From positions 1 to 64,000 of the forward strand of contig NZ_CKYA01000010.1 of the NCBI RefSeq assembly GCF_001113365.1: a stretch of DNA of 64,000 bases, in the 5' to 3' direction. Positions 1-7,291 of the stretch are shown piece by piece. A program made the translations under genes and the position numbers. How positions within the stretch are numbered: the stretch's first letter is position 1; each line of letters starts with the position of its first letter. The notes beneath the pieces are model-generated. The model ran no database searches and had not been told where the DNA came from. It saw only the letters and a list, made by a program, of their open reading frames with translations. Source of the stretch: Streptococcus pneumoniae. GTDB lineage: Bacteria; Bacillota; Bacilli; Lactobacillales; Streptococcaceae.

Positions 1-3
1 CCA

Positions 4-75
4 TAGTCCGTACGGGATTCGAACCCGTGTTACCGCCGTGAAAAGGCGGTGTCTTAACCCCTTGACCAACGGACC
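4..75 (-). tRNA. tRNA-Glu (UUC)
   Basis: The reverse strand folds as a 72-nt cloverleaf. The acceptor arms GGTCCGT and ACGGACT pair, an anticodon stem CCGCC/GGCGG encloses loop CTTTTCA with anticodon TTC, and the T arm carries GGTTCGAATCC. CCA is not encoded. It lies 61 bp beyond the displaced 3' end of rlmD, so it is the chromosomal neighbour of the integrated element and not its target. Confidence 0.97.
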
Positions 76-136
76 AGAGTTGTCATTTTCAACTCTTACT
101 ATTATACAGGCTTTTCAAACTTTGTCAACACCTTTT

Positions 137-181
137 TTAAAATTTTTTAATTAATTTTACAACTGCTTCAGTTCGTGCTGT
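137..181 (-). pseudogene. Displaced original 3' end of rlmD at the integrase end of the ICE
   Basis: Read on the minus strand, these codons give TARTEAVVKLIKKF and a TAA stop. The rlmD copy at 46428-47786 ends [15 protein letters not shown], so the T-A-R-T-E motif and the reading phase match across a 46-kb gap. The simplest reading is that the ICE entered the last codons of rlmD. The upstream part of the gene then kept its reading frame with an ICE-supplied tail, and the native tail was left here without a start. This is direct sequence evidence for one boundary of the element. Confidence 0.88.
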
Positions 182-185
182 GTAG
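158..185 (-). other. ICE attachment site, integrase end
   Basis: Aligned without gaps to 46452-46479, this stretch shares ACAC, then GC, CG, AC and GA dinucleotides separated by single mismatches, a pattern expected of a serine-recombinase hybrid att site with a short core. The exchange point must lie in one of these identical blocks. It cannot be fixed without an empty site or the circular form. Confidence 0.75.
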
Positions 186-1895
186 TGAGTTGGGATACAA
201 TTCTTCATCATTGTGTAGGGAAGTTGGTGACAATTTTAAGTTTCTATTCTTTGATTTTTTTACATGTGTTTCTTTGACTTCACCAGATTTGTAAATAATA
301 GTCAATTGGTAGGGATCGATTTCTCCTTCTTCAGTATAACCTCCTACAATGATTTTTTCAATAACTGCTTCGAAAATCTTTCTATCAAAGATATCAATTA
401 TTTCATGTTTAGATAACTCCCTCTCAAACGACTTTATTCTGTCTTTAAGATTTACTTGCTCTTCTTTATACTGCTCAAAACTAGCTACGTCCTCCTGCAG
501 TTTCATTTTCTTACTTTGCAATTCATCATATTTTTGAATATATATATTATAAGATATTTTTTCAGCAAGATGAAGTTCTAAAATTTGCCTCTCCTCCCTT
601 TCGAGTTTATCAAGTTCATGCCTTGTCTGTGATGCATCACTATGAGCCAAGTCTTTAGTCAATTCTTCGCTGACTAATGTTAAAAATTTCTTGATAGCAT
701 TTGATTTGGAATGACTAAACTGCCTAAGACTTTCTAAGAACACCTCCTCGATAAGCTCTTCAGAGATAGCTTTGGAATGAGGGCAATGCTTTTTACCCTT
801 TTTTGTTGCGGACATACATTGCCAAACACTTTTTTGATATTTTGAGCTAGCATGCCAACTTCGTCGACTGCAATACGCCCTACAATATCCACATTCAAGT
901 AAACTACTAAAAGCATATTTCCTAGAATAAATTGTTCTTTTAGAAGCTCCTATTTTCAATACTGTCTTTTTACAGGATGCCCTTTTCTCTCTAATCTCCC
1001 TTGCTTTTTCAAATTGTTCTCGACTTATAATAGGTTCATGATTATCTTTGATATAACACTTATCAGCTTCCCCTAGATTTTCCAGTCGACGTTTTGATAT
1101 GGGATCAACTGTAAAGGTTTTTCCCATGATAACATCTCCAACATATTTTTCATTTTTTATTATCTTCAAAATCGTTGAATCTCTCCATTCAGAATTTCCT
1201 CTTGGAGAAGGGATACCCATTTCGGAAAGCTCACGTGCTATGACTTGTCCCCCCAGACCTTCACAGTATCTGTCAAAGATATATCGTACAATTTTAGCCT
1301 CCTCATCATTCACTGTCATTTGATTCGTTTCAAAATCAAAATTATAACCCAAACATCTTGGAAGACCAATCATTTCTCCCCTATGCATTTTCATTTTTAA
1401 TCCTTTTTTTACATGGGCAGAAATATTTTCCACTTCTTGTTGAGCTACTGAACTCAATATGGTTAATAATAGTTCCCCATCCATAGAGAGAGTTCGGATA
1501 TTTTCTTCTTCAAAATAAACCTCAACGCATTTCTCCTTCAACATCCTTACATATTGAAGTGTATCAACGGTATTTCTTGCGAAACGTGTAATGGATTTAG
1601 TGACAATCATATCAATTTCTCCATTTAACGCCCGACTAATCATTTTTCTAAAACCATCACGCTTATCAACCTTAGTACCAGTAATCGCTTCATCCGCAAA
1701 TATCCCAGCGAAATTCCATTCTGGTTTTTGACTAATATAATCTTTATAGTATTGTAGCTGCGAGTTATAACTATTGATTTGGTCTTCGCTATCTGTACTA
1801 ACCCTACAGTAGGCTGCAACCCTTATCACATCTTGTAGTACACCTCGACGGCTACTAATAGTTTTATTTGCTTTTATAAGTTGAATATCTTTCAT
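168..1895 (-). CDS. Large serine recombinase (ICE integrase)
   Basis: A 575-aa site-specific recombinase of the large serine family. The N-terminal resolvase domain has the YCRVSTD motif with the predicted nucleophile Ser33. A recombinase domain follows, then a zinc-ribbon with CGYC and later Cys/His residues (about 335-380) and a C-terminal coiled-coil segment (about 425-500). It should carry out strand exchange between the ICE circle and the rlmD 3' end. I chose the ATG at 1895 because AGGAGG sits 10 nt upstream; a start seven codons earlier has no ribosome site. The last codons run through the attachment site and the TGA stop lies in the rlmD-matching part, so the visible C-terminus probably exists only in the integrated state. 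See the 60-codon continuation at 46291-46473. Confidence 0.95.
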   Translation of the reverse strand: MKDIQLIKANKTISSRRGVLQDVIRVAAYCRVSTDSEDQINSYNSQLQYYKDYISQKPEWNFAGIFADEAITGTKVDKRDGFRKMISRALNGEIDMIVTKSITRFARNTVDTLQYVRMLKEKCVEVYFEEENIRTLSMDGELLLTILSSVAQQEVENISAHVKKGLKMKMHRGEMIGLPRCLGYNFDFETNQMTVNDEEAKIVRYIFDRYCEGLGGQVIARELSEMGIPSPRGNSEWRDSTILKIIKNEKYVGDVIMGKTFTVDPISKRRLENLGEADKCYIKDNHEPIISREQFEKAREIREKRASCKKTVLKIGASKRTIYSRKYAFSSLLECGYCRAYCSRRSWHASSKYQKSVWQCMSATKKGKKHCPHSKAISEELIEEVFLESLRQFSHSKSNAIKKFLTLVSEELTKDLAHSDASQTRHELDKLEREERQILELHLAEKISYNIYIQKYDELQSKKMKLQEDVASFEQYKEEQVNLKDRIKSFERELSKHEIIDIFDRKIFEAVIEKIIVGGYTEEGEIDPYQLTIIYKSGEVKETHVKKSKNRNLKLSPTSLHNDEELYPNSLHSTN

Positions 1896-1921
1896 AAAAA
1901 AACAACCTCCTCTCAAGGTTG
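1896..1921 (-). promoter_or_regulatory. Terminator-like hairpin overlapping the integrase ribosome-binding site
   Basis: CAACCT pairs with AGGTTG around a 7-nt loop and is followed by seven T residues that touch the ATG. The AGGAGG ribosome site lies across the loop and the 3' arm of the stem. The element therefore looks both like an intrinsic terminator and like an RBS-sequestering structure, which could keep integrase expression low. Confidence 0.6.
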
Positions 1922-1933
1922 ATTTTACCGCTC

Positions 1934-2098
1934 TTATATCAATTTGTCAGCTAGTTTAGTACTAACATTTGTACTATTTTTAATTTTTTTGTGTAACATC
2001 TCTGAAAGTAAACGATATTCGTCATTTGTTACCAAATTTAGACTTAAAAGTCTATTTAACATACTACAAAATAAACAATAATCAATTATTGCCTCCAT
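1934..2098 (-). CDS. Small ICE protein, function unknown
   Basis: A 54-aa ORF upstream of the integrase. The ATG at 2098 is preceded by AGGAG at 7-nt spacing; the longer frame to 2122 lacks a ribosome site. The first half is hydrophobic with a Cys pair-like CLFC, and the second half (LLSLNLVTNDEYRLLSEML) resembles the short helical LxxxGxITxxEYxxxKxxL motif of SHOCT-like C-termini. Small ORFs of this kind are often found between sigma-like genes and recombinases in serine-recombinase ICEs. Function not known. Confidence 0.6.
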   Translation of the reverse strand: MEAIIDYCLFCSMLNRLLSLNLVTNDEYRLLSEMLHKKIKNSTNVSTKLADKLI

Positions 2099-2122
2099 AA
2101 AATTTCTCCTAGTTAAAATCAA

Positions 2123-2407
2123 ACTATAGTTTTACGACATTGGCAGGTGTGCTGACGCACAACATAGAAATCTCATCTCTCCTCTATTAACGATTGAGAA
2201 GCAACAACGTTTAGAAGTATCATTGTCCCTAGAATGTGTCTTGGCATAGAGTGTCGGTCTATTGTCTCATCAAGAATTATCGCTCGCTTACGGTCTTGGC
2301 GTCTTGTGAGATTGCTCGGCAAACTAGGAAAGTCCCGCCGTGGTCTATTCAATTTTCAATGAACAATAGACATTTTTGTCTCTTACTCTTTAAGTGAAAA
2401 ATATGCC
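2123..2407. other. Non-coding region with dyads, no gene seen
   Basis: 285 bp without a convincing ORF. It holds an inverted repeat GTCTATT ... AATAGAC at about 2343-2371 and another GTCTATTGT copy near 2255, with a locally GC-richer stretch (about 2280-2345). It could hold a promoter, a small RNA or regulatory sites for the integrase end, but nothing identifies it. Confidence 0.35.
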
Positions 2408-2818
2408 TTACTGTTCAAAAAATTTTCTAAGTTTTTTCAAAATCTTGTCTCTCAGGTAGGCCAGACTACTTGGAGGAATATGTTTTTTCTCTGCTAACGC
2501 TCTAATGGATAGTTCTTTAAAATATAAATCCGAAATTAGGGTATACTCTTCATCATTTAACTTTGACAAAGCTAATTCAAGAAGTTTCAACAGCTCCCTA
2601 GTCTCAACAATTTTCTCAATATCTATGGACTTGTCTGCTAGTTTATCAAGGATGTCATATTCATAATCTCCAAAACTTGAAAACGGCAATACATTATATT
2701 TTGCATCTAAACGTTTCAAATAATTCTCACGATTTGTTAACTGCCAATAAACCTTATAGACTTCCTCTGATACTTCAACTTTCTTACTATTTACCAAAAT
2801 GTAATAATCTTTTTCCAT
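2408..2818 (-). CDS. Sigma-70-like regulator of the ICE
   Basis: A 136-aa protein whose C-terminal part (about 85-133) reads as a sigma region-4 type helix-turn-helix: an acidic LNDEEYTLISDLYFKELS stretch followed by IRALAEKK and SLAYLRDKILKKLRKFF. Similar short sigma-70-like proteins (Tn916 orf7, Tn1549-type elements) sit close to the integrase end and take part in regulating excision or transfer genes. The ATG has CGGAG 7 nt upstream. It is the last ICE-maintenance gene before the cargo block and is separated from it by a terminator. Confidence 0.75.
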   Translation of the reverse strand: MEKDYYILVNSKKVEVSEEVYKVYWQLTNRENYLKRLDAKYNVLPFSSFGDYEYDILDKLADKSIDIEKIVETRELLKLLELALSKLNDEEYTLISDLYFKELSIRALAEKKHIPPSSLAYLRDKILKKLRKFFEQ

Positions 2819-2940
2819 CTTGTTGCTCCGAATAAAATGACTTCAATAGCCTTCACTGTATTAGTGAATTTTTATAGGGAGTGAACAAAGTAAGTAAGGT
2901 AAAAAGTTTCACATATTTGATTTATTAAAAATATTCGAAC

Positions 2941-2979
2941 CTAAAAGACCTTGCCAGTCTGTATGTATCTGACAAGGTC
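2941..2979 (-). terminator. Terminator after the cargo operon
   Basis: Stem GACCTTGTCAG / CTGGCAAGGTC with an 11-nt loop followed by a short T run (CTTTTAG), 20 bp past the stop of the last cargo gene. It is positioned to end the leftward biosynthetic transcript before the sigma-like gene. Confidence 0.75.
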
Positions 2980-2998
2980 TGTTTCGGTCTCTTTAAAT

Positions 2999-3526
2999 CT
3001 ATATAAATTTTTCTAAAAAACTGGGAGTTTCAATTTCTTGACTGAATTTGTTAACTATATCTCTAGTAAATAAACCGAGAAACTCCAGACTCTCATTCGG
3101 GTTTATTTCAAACAATGAATAATCAGCTTTTTCAAGGTACTCATGAAGTTCTTGATAATTTTTTATATAACTATATCCCTGAGGTGCAGAAAAATTAGGA
3201 GACATCTTTTTAGCTTCCTCTAGTAGAACTGGGCTATCTAAAAGCGATAATGAATGAATAGCGGAAAAATACTTGGCTCCTTCTCGATAATGATTGTTTA
3301 AATTCAAACAATAGTCATTATTTAAATCAGAATCATTTAAGAATGACTTAATCTCATTTCGTTTCCCCATAACCATTTTTCCTACAATCATTTTAGCAGG
3401 TGCAGATAAATAAAGGTAAGCAACCGTTTGTTGTTCAGGAATTCTTGAACGATATTCAAAATGTTTCTTTTGGGTTAATAAGGCTCTAAAGAACTCCGGT
3501 TTAAAACTCAGAATAATTTTCTTCAA
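2999..3526 (-). CDS. ASCH/PUA-like domain protein, last gene of the cargo operon
   Basis: 175 aa. The N-terminus (IILSFKPEFFRALL, K-K-H-F-E-Y-R-S-R, then YLYLSAPAKMIVGK) has the pattern of ASCH-type PUA-fold domains, which bind RNA or nucleotide-like ligands. The start is a TTG with AAGGAGGAG 7 nt upstream, directly abutting the stop of the synthetase-like gene, so the two are probably translated together. There is no signal peptide or membrane segment. In this setting it may modify or recognise an RNA or nucleotide linked to the pathway, or give self-protection. That role is inferred only from position and fold. Confidence 0.65.
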   Translation of the reverse strand: MKKIILSFKPEFFRALLTQKKHFEYRSRIPEQQTVAYLYLSAPAKMIVGKMVMGKRNEIKSFLNDSDLNNDYCLNLNNHYREGAKYFSAIHSLSLLDSPVLLEEAKKMSPNFSAPQGYSYIKNYQELHEYLEKADYSLFEINPNESLEFLGLFTRDIVNKFSQEIETPSFLEKFI

Positions 3527-4618
3527 TTAAAACTCCTCCTTCATTACCTCTAGCAAATAATTTACAGTGTAATCTCTAAAGAAATACTTTGGATCACTTG
3601 CCCAAGGTGAAAAGACATTCCATAACTTTTTAATCGCATCATCTCCTAGCTCATCTTTAATCAGTGAGATATTAACAATATACTCATCATACATACCACG
3701 ATATGCTGAATCTCCTCCGACATATTTACGTTTTGAAAGTTTTGAACCTGAACGATCTAAAATTTGTGGTGTATATATAAGTGTCGGAATCTGGTTATAC
3801 CCCATTTCCTTCAATCCTTCATAATAGACACGCAGAGGCCATACGCCACCCCAATCAGCGCCTTCAAATACAATACTCAGTGTATTATTTTTGGCATCAT
3901 TCTCAATGATAGAGATCCCTTTCATAAGATTTCTCATTGGTACATTGGGATTGACTTCCACTTCATTTGTTTCATCAAATGTCAATTCACAGAAACCATG
4001 TTCTGGACATTCTGTGCTAAATTCTAACTTATCCTTATAAACTGTGATTTTAGTATCTTTAGTATTTGTGCTGTACAAACCACACTGGGGACACGCTAGT
4101 CTAGTACGAAGTTTATTTTCTTTTGGTGTAATAATTTTGGCAATCCTATCATGATTATTATACATATCAATCAGCGCCCGACGTGCATGACGTTCCTTTT
4201 GAAACTCATTGAATGTTCTGATTTTATAATCAACACCAGAGAGTTCACTTAATTCTGACAACAATTCTTCAAAAAACACACGATAGAATTCATAATCACT
4301 TAACTTACTATCCTTACTATACGTATGGTTTAAGGGCTTGAAATATACACTTTCCTCATGAACTACTTTTTCTCCTTTAGCATGTTCTAAGAGATCCAAT
4401 GTTATTTCAACTTCTACCCCATATTTTTTTCTTAAAATATCTGCATATGCAAATCCAAATATAAAGTTAATTAAAGTACCAAAATGAGGGTAACTATTTG
4501 GTTGCGCACACAAAAGTATATTGACCTTATTAACTCCATCCATCTTTAAGTCAACAATCTGTGTAGTATCATTTAAAATATAGTTCATTCCTAAAAGTGG
4601 AAAATACGTAGCATCCAT
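3527..4618 (-). CDS. Class I aminoacyl-tRNA synthetase-like enzyme (LysRS-I-like core)
   Basis: About 363 aa. The HIGH-type motif is PHFGT (residues 44-48) and the KMSKS-type motif is GSKLSKRK (about residue 294), so the Rossmann adenylation core appears complete. A zinc-ribbon insert shows CPQCG (about 176) and CPEHG (about 208). Overall it resembles class I lysyl-tRNA synthetase, but those enzymes are around 500 aa and end in an anticodon-binding domain. This one ends shortly after the KMSKS region. Such truncated paralogues (MshC is the known case from CysRS) can ligate an aminoacyl group to a small molecule without tRNA. I placed the start at the second of two adjacent ATGs behind AAGGGG; 4621 is the alternative. 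It lies just after the ATP-grasp stop and abuts the ASCH gene. Confidence 0.8.
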   Translation of the reverse strand: MDATYFPLLGMNYILNDTTQIVDLKMDGVNKVNILLCAQPNSYPHFGTLINFIFGFAYADILRKKYGVEVEITLDLLEHAKGEKVVHEESVYFKPLNHTYSKDSKLSDYEFYRVFFEELLSELSELSGVDYKIRTFNEFQKERHARRALIDMYNNHDRIAKIITPKENKLRTRLACPQCGLYSTNTKDTKITVYKDKLEFSTECPEHGFCELTFDETNEVEVNPNVPMRNLMKGISIIENDAKNNTLSIVFEGADWGGVWPLRVYYEGLKEMGYNQIPTLIYTPQILDRSGSKLSKRKYVGGDSAYRGMYDEYIVNISLIKDELGDDAIKKLWNVFSPWASDPKYFFRDYTVNYLLEVMKEEF

Positions 4619-4628
4619 CATTATCCCC

Positions 4629-5858
4629 TTATTCTGTTTCAAATTTAAATTCATTTAGTATTTTATCTTTTAAAGAAAGGACATCATCAATATTTTCTGC
4701 AGTATATACAGATTGAAATACTTTAGTGGCACAGTGTTTCCCAAGCCCTAAAGAGTCCCCAGCTTTAATATATACATCAGCTGATTTTACTCCATCCAAT
4801 GTTAAAATTTCATCAACATCAGACACAAATGTCACTTTACCCTTTTTAGGATAAACTATAGTCCATCCTCCCTGGTTGACTTGACTAATTATTTCATTAG
4901 GAATTAATTCCTCATGATTTGATTGGAGGTTATACTCAACTTCAAAAAGATTTGTTCCAAATAACGATTCAATGACTGGGACAACTCCCGCCCCTCCCGG
5001 CCTCACCCCAATCTCACAAAAATAGATACCATTGACTGAATTTATAAGCTCTAAGTGGAGTGTCACTTTGTCCATCCCATAGCACGCTATAACTTCATGA
5101 GCCGCATCTATAAGTTTATCTCTAAGTTGACTATCACTAACTGACACTGCAGATAAAGATTTATTTGATTTAAACTCAAATTGATTTTCTTGATACATCA
5201 TCAAGTTATTAATTATTGGGGTCTTATTAATAACAAATGTATCATAGTGAAACACTTGACCTTCTATAAATTCCTGAATTATATAGCTTTTATCTTTACG
5301 TATATTTTCTGCAAGTTCTTTCACCTCTAAATCAGACAAATCACTTGTAAAAATTGCCATATCTTTGGAACCCATACCATCCTTTCTTTTCGCTATAACT
5401 TTTTTAAATTTTTTTAGCAGTCTCACAACCTGACTATAATCTATATAGTCCTCTGTATATGGAATTTTAACAGAGTTTATACCACTATTTTCAAGCACAT
5501 CAATCATGAGCTTCTTATCTCTAAAAGTGATAACATCCTCTGGCTTTTTTCCATCAATTTTGAAATGTTGCCGTAAGTATGCGGCACTTAATAAGCAGTA
5601 TTCTTCGAAAGCAAAAATATGCTCAATAGTGGCTTTTGAACCGATACAACTGATTAATTCTTCTAGTTTTTTTATTTTTACATTGGTTGAAATAGTGACT
5701 TCAGTTTCAACTGTAAGTAAATTTTCCAAGTAGTCCTCTGTGTATTCTAGACTCTCTACAGGTGTTATAATATGTATTCGATCTACATTCTGGGCTTCTT
5801 TTATGATAAAATCTAAAAAATTATTTAAACCCAATAAAATAAATATTGATGTTTTCAT
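4629..5858 (-). CDS. ATP-grasp ligase A of the cargo pathway
   Basis: 409 aa with the ATP-grasp layout: an N-terminal pre-grasp domain, the glycine-rich ATP loop KRKDGMGSKDM (about 157-167), FIEGQVFHYDTFV, and the metal/acyl-phosphate segment EIGVRPGGAG (about 288-297). Enzymes of this type (carbamoyl-phosphate-synthase-like, including L-amino-acid ligases) join a carboxylate to an amine through an acyl phosphate. Start ATG with AGGAAGG upstream. It is followed at once by the aaRS-like gene, so two carboxylate-activating enzymes act in one pathway. The substrate cannot be read from the sequence. Confidence 0.85.
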   Translation of the reverse strand: MKTSIFILLGLNNFLDFIIKEAQNVDRIHIITPVESLEYTEDYLENLLTVETEVTISTNVKIKKLEELISCIGSKATIEHIFAFEEYCLLSAAYLRQHFKIDGKKPEDVITFRDKKLMIDVLENSGINSVKIPYTEDYIDYSQVVRLLKKFKKVIAKRKDGMGSKDMAIFTSDLSDLEVKELAENIRKDKSYIIQEFIEGQVFHYDTFVINKTPIINNLMMYQENQFEFKSNKSLSAVSVSDSQLRDKLIDAAHEVIACYGMDKVTLHLELINSVNGIYFCEIGVRPGGAGVVPVIESLFGTNLFEVEYNLQSNHEELIPNEIISQVNQGGWTIVYPKKGKVTFVSDVDEILTLDGVKSADVYIKAGDSLGLGKHCATKVFQSVYTAENIDDVLSLKDKILNEFKFETE

Positions 5859-5882
5859 TAAGTTTCCTTCCTAATTCTAACA

Positions 5883-6722
5883 TTACCAAAACTTTGTTCC
5901 ATAAATCCAATCATAATTTGGATAACCATAAATCGTTCCATCATCGCTTATATTTTTAGGAATTTCGCGCTCCTTACCATAAAGATTTATTACGTACTCT
6001 TTAGGAAGAATATGACCTTCAAATTCAGATGAAGTGTTTTCAACCCTATCCACAATTAATGTTGCTGAAGTTAATCCTGGTGCTTCAGGCAAGTGATAAC
6101 TGTGCATACCCGTAACCATATCACGAATTACAAAACCACTTTTGATTAAAAAATCTTGAATATTTCTCATAGCTTCAACAGTCCATAAAACATTCTCATC
6201 ATAGGGTATAACCAAACATCCAGACGACTCTTGTTTACATAACTCCATACATCTATGTAACCAAGCAATCGTACTTAACCCTTTATTTTTAGAGCCATAA
6301 GGTGGATTTATATAGAAAAAGTCAAATTTTTGTTTTAGATCTGGATCAACTTTATCAATGACATTATAAATGGAAGCTTTCACTGGAACTGAAAACTCGA
6401 AATCTTTAGAAAATTTATCAATGTTATTGACCATTCTCTCATCAAAGTCAAGAACAGTGAGGCTCTTAGGTTTAGAGGTAAGTCCTTGTGTTGCAAACAA
6501 CCCAAACATCATGCTCATTCCATCACCATCACCAAGAAATAGCACATCTTTATCACTTAAAAAACTATGCATTAGCATTGTTTGTTGTATCATATCACCA
6601 CCATGCATAAAAATCTGGTCAAAGGTTCTGTTAGCTGATGGCCTTCTATATGTTACTTGGTCTGCCAAGTTAACCATTTGTTGTGAAATTGAAGGATTTA
6701 AGTTAGCAAATAAATTTTTCAA
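5883..6722 (-). CDS. BpsA-like / NPPY-type SAM or decarboxy-SAM transferase
   Basis: 279 aa with a class I methyltransferase fold. Motif I appears as LFLGDGDGMS (residues 61-70), an acidic strand LDFDER (91-96) follows, and the catalytic loop is NPPYG (139-143). The GDxDx...DxDER...NPPY combination is characteristic of branched-chain polyamine synthases (BpsA) and related N-modifying transferases, so it may transfer an aminopropyl or methyl group to an amine. TTG start with AGGAGA 6 nt upstream. No N-terminal winged helix like that of full BpsA is evident, so an aminopropyltransferase role is a guess. An ordinary N-methyltransferase is the alternative. Confidence 0.65.
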   Translation of the reverse strand: MKNLFANLNPSISQQMVNLADQVTYRRPSANRTFDQIFMHGGDMIQQTMLMHSFLSDKDVLFLGDGDGMSMMFGLFATQGLTSKPKSLTVLDFDERMVNNIDKFSKDFEFSVPVKASIYNVIDKVDPDLKQKFDFFYINPPYGSKNKGLSTIAWLHRCMELCKQESSGCLVIPYDENVLWTVEAMRNIQDFLIKSGFVIRDMVTGMHSYHLPEAPGLTSATLIVDRVENTSSEFEGHILPKEYVINLYGKEREIPKNISDDGTIYGYPNYDWIYGTKFW

Positions 6723-6744
6723 AACATTTCTCCTATTTTATTTT

Positions 6745-7284
6745 TTATTTTGTAAAAACTGCGAAGGGGGCTATTACTTCTGCAAGCAGTGTAATTTTTA
6801 CCGTCTTATGATTAGTGGTGTAACTATCTGTTTTAACTGCACACGCTTTATCCACTCGATAACGGATATAATCACTCAAAATCGTTCCACATTTATTTCC
6901 GATTCCAACAGAATATGTATCCAAAGATAAATCAAAATTGCAAACTGTTAAATTTTTGATGCACAAAGCAAATTTTGAACCCAATACATTAATTTTTTCA
7001 TCTATGGGAGACCAATCTACATTATCAATCGAGAAGTGATGACTCTTATCGGGAGTATTATTCAACTTCGATTCTGTTAAAGACATAACTAGATAAAGCT
7101 TTTCTCCTTTTTTATAGACATTCTCTGCAAAAGGTTGAACTTGAGTTAAAGGGTGACAAAAGTTTCCCCCATACCCCCAAAAAGTATATCCAACTTTTGC
7201 TATCTCATCTTGTTTACGCCTCACTATACTATCAACTGTTTCACCGGCATGTACACCGTACTTCATGTATATAATGTTATCCAT
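6745..7284 (-). CDS. Unrecognised 179-aa cargo protein
   Basis: I do not recognise this family. It has no signal peptide or membrane segment. The N-terminus has a striking conserved-looking core: YGVHAGET, RRKQDEI, then GYTFWGYGG and CHPLTQVQPFA, rich in aromatic, His, Cys and Gly residues, which suggests a small catalytic or binding domain. The C-terminal half looks like a beta-rich domain. It sits between the second ATP-grasp gene and the BpsA-like gene with gaps of only 7 and 22 bp, so it is almost certainly part of the same pathway. The ribosome site (GAGAG) is weak, consistent with coupling to the upstream stop. Confidence 0.7.
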   Translation of the reverse strand: MDNIIYMKYGVHAGETVDSIVRRKQDEIAKVGYTFWGYGGNFCHPLTQVQPFAENVYKKGEKLYLVMSLTESKLNNTPDKSHHFSIDNVDWSPIDEKINVLGSKFALCIKNLTVCNFDLSLDTYSVGIGNKCGTILSDYIRYRVDKACAVKTDSYTTNHKTVKITLLAEVIAPFAVFTK

Positions 7285-7291
7285 TTAACTA

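Noticed and set aside
4..75. tRNA-Glu as the ICE integration target
   Set aside because: The rlmD 3' end lies between the tRNA and the integrase, and the tRNA is not repeated at the other end.
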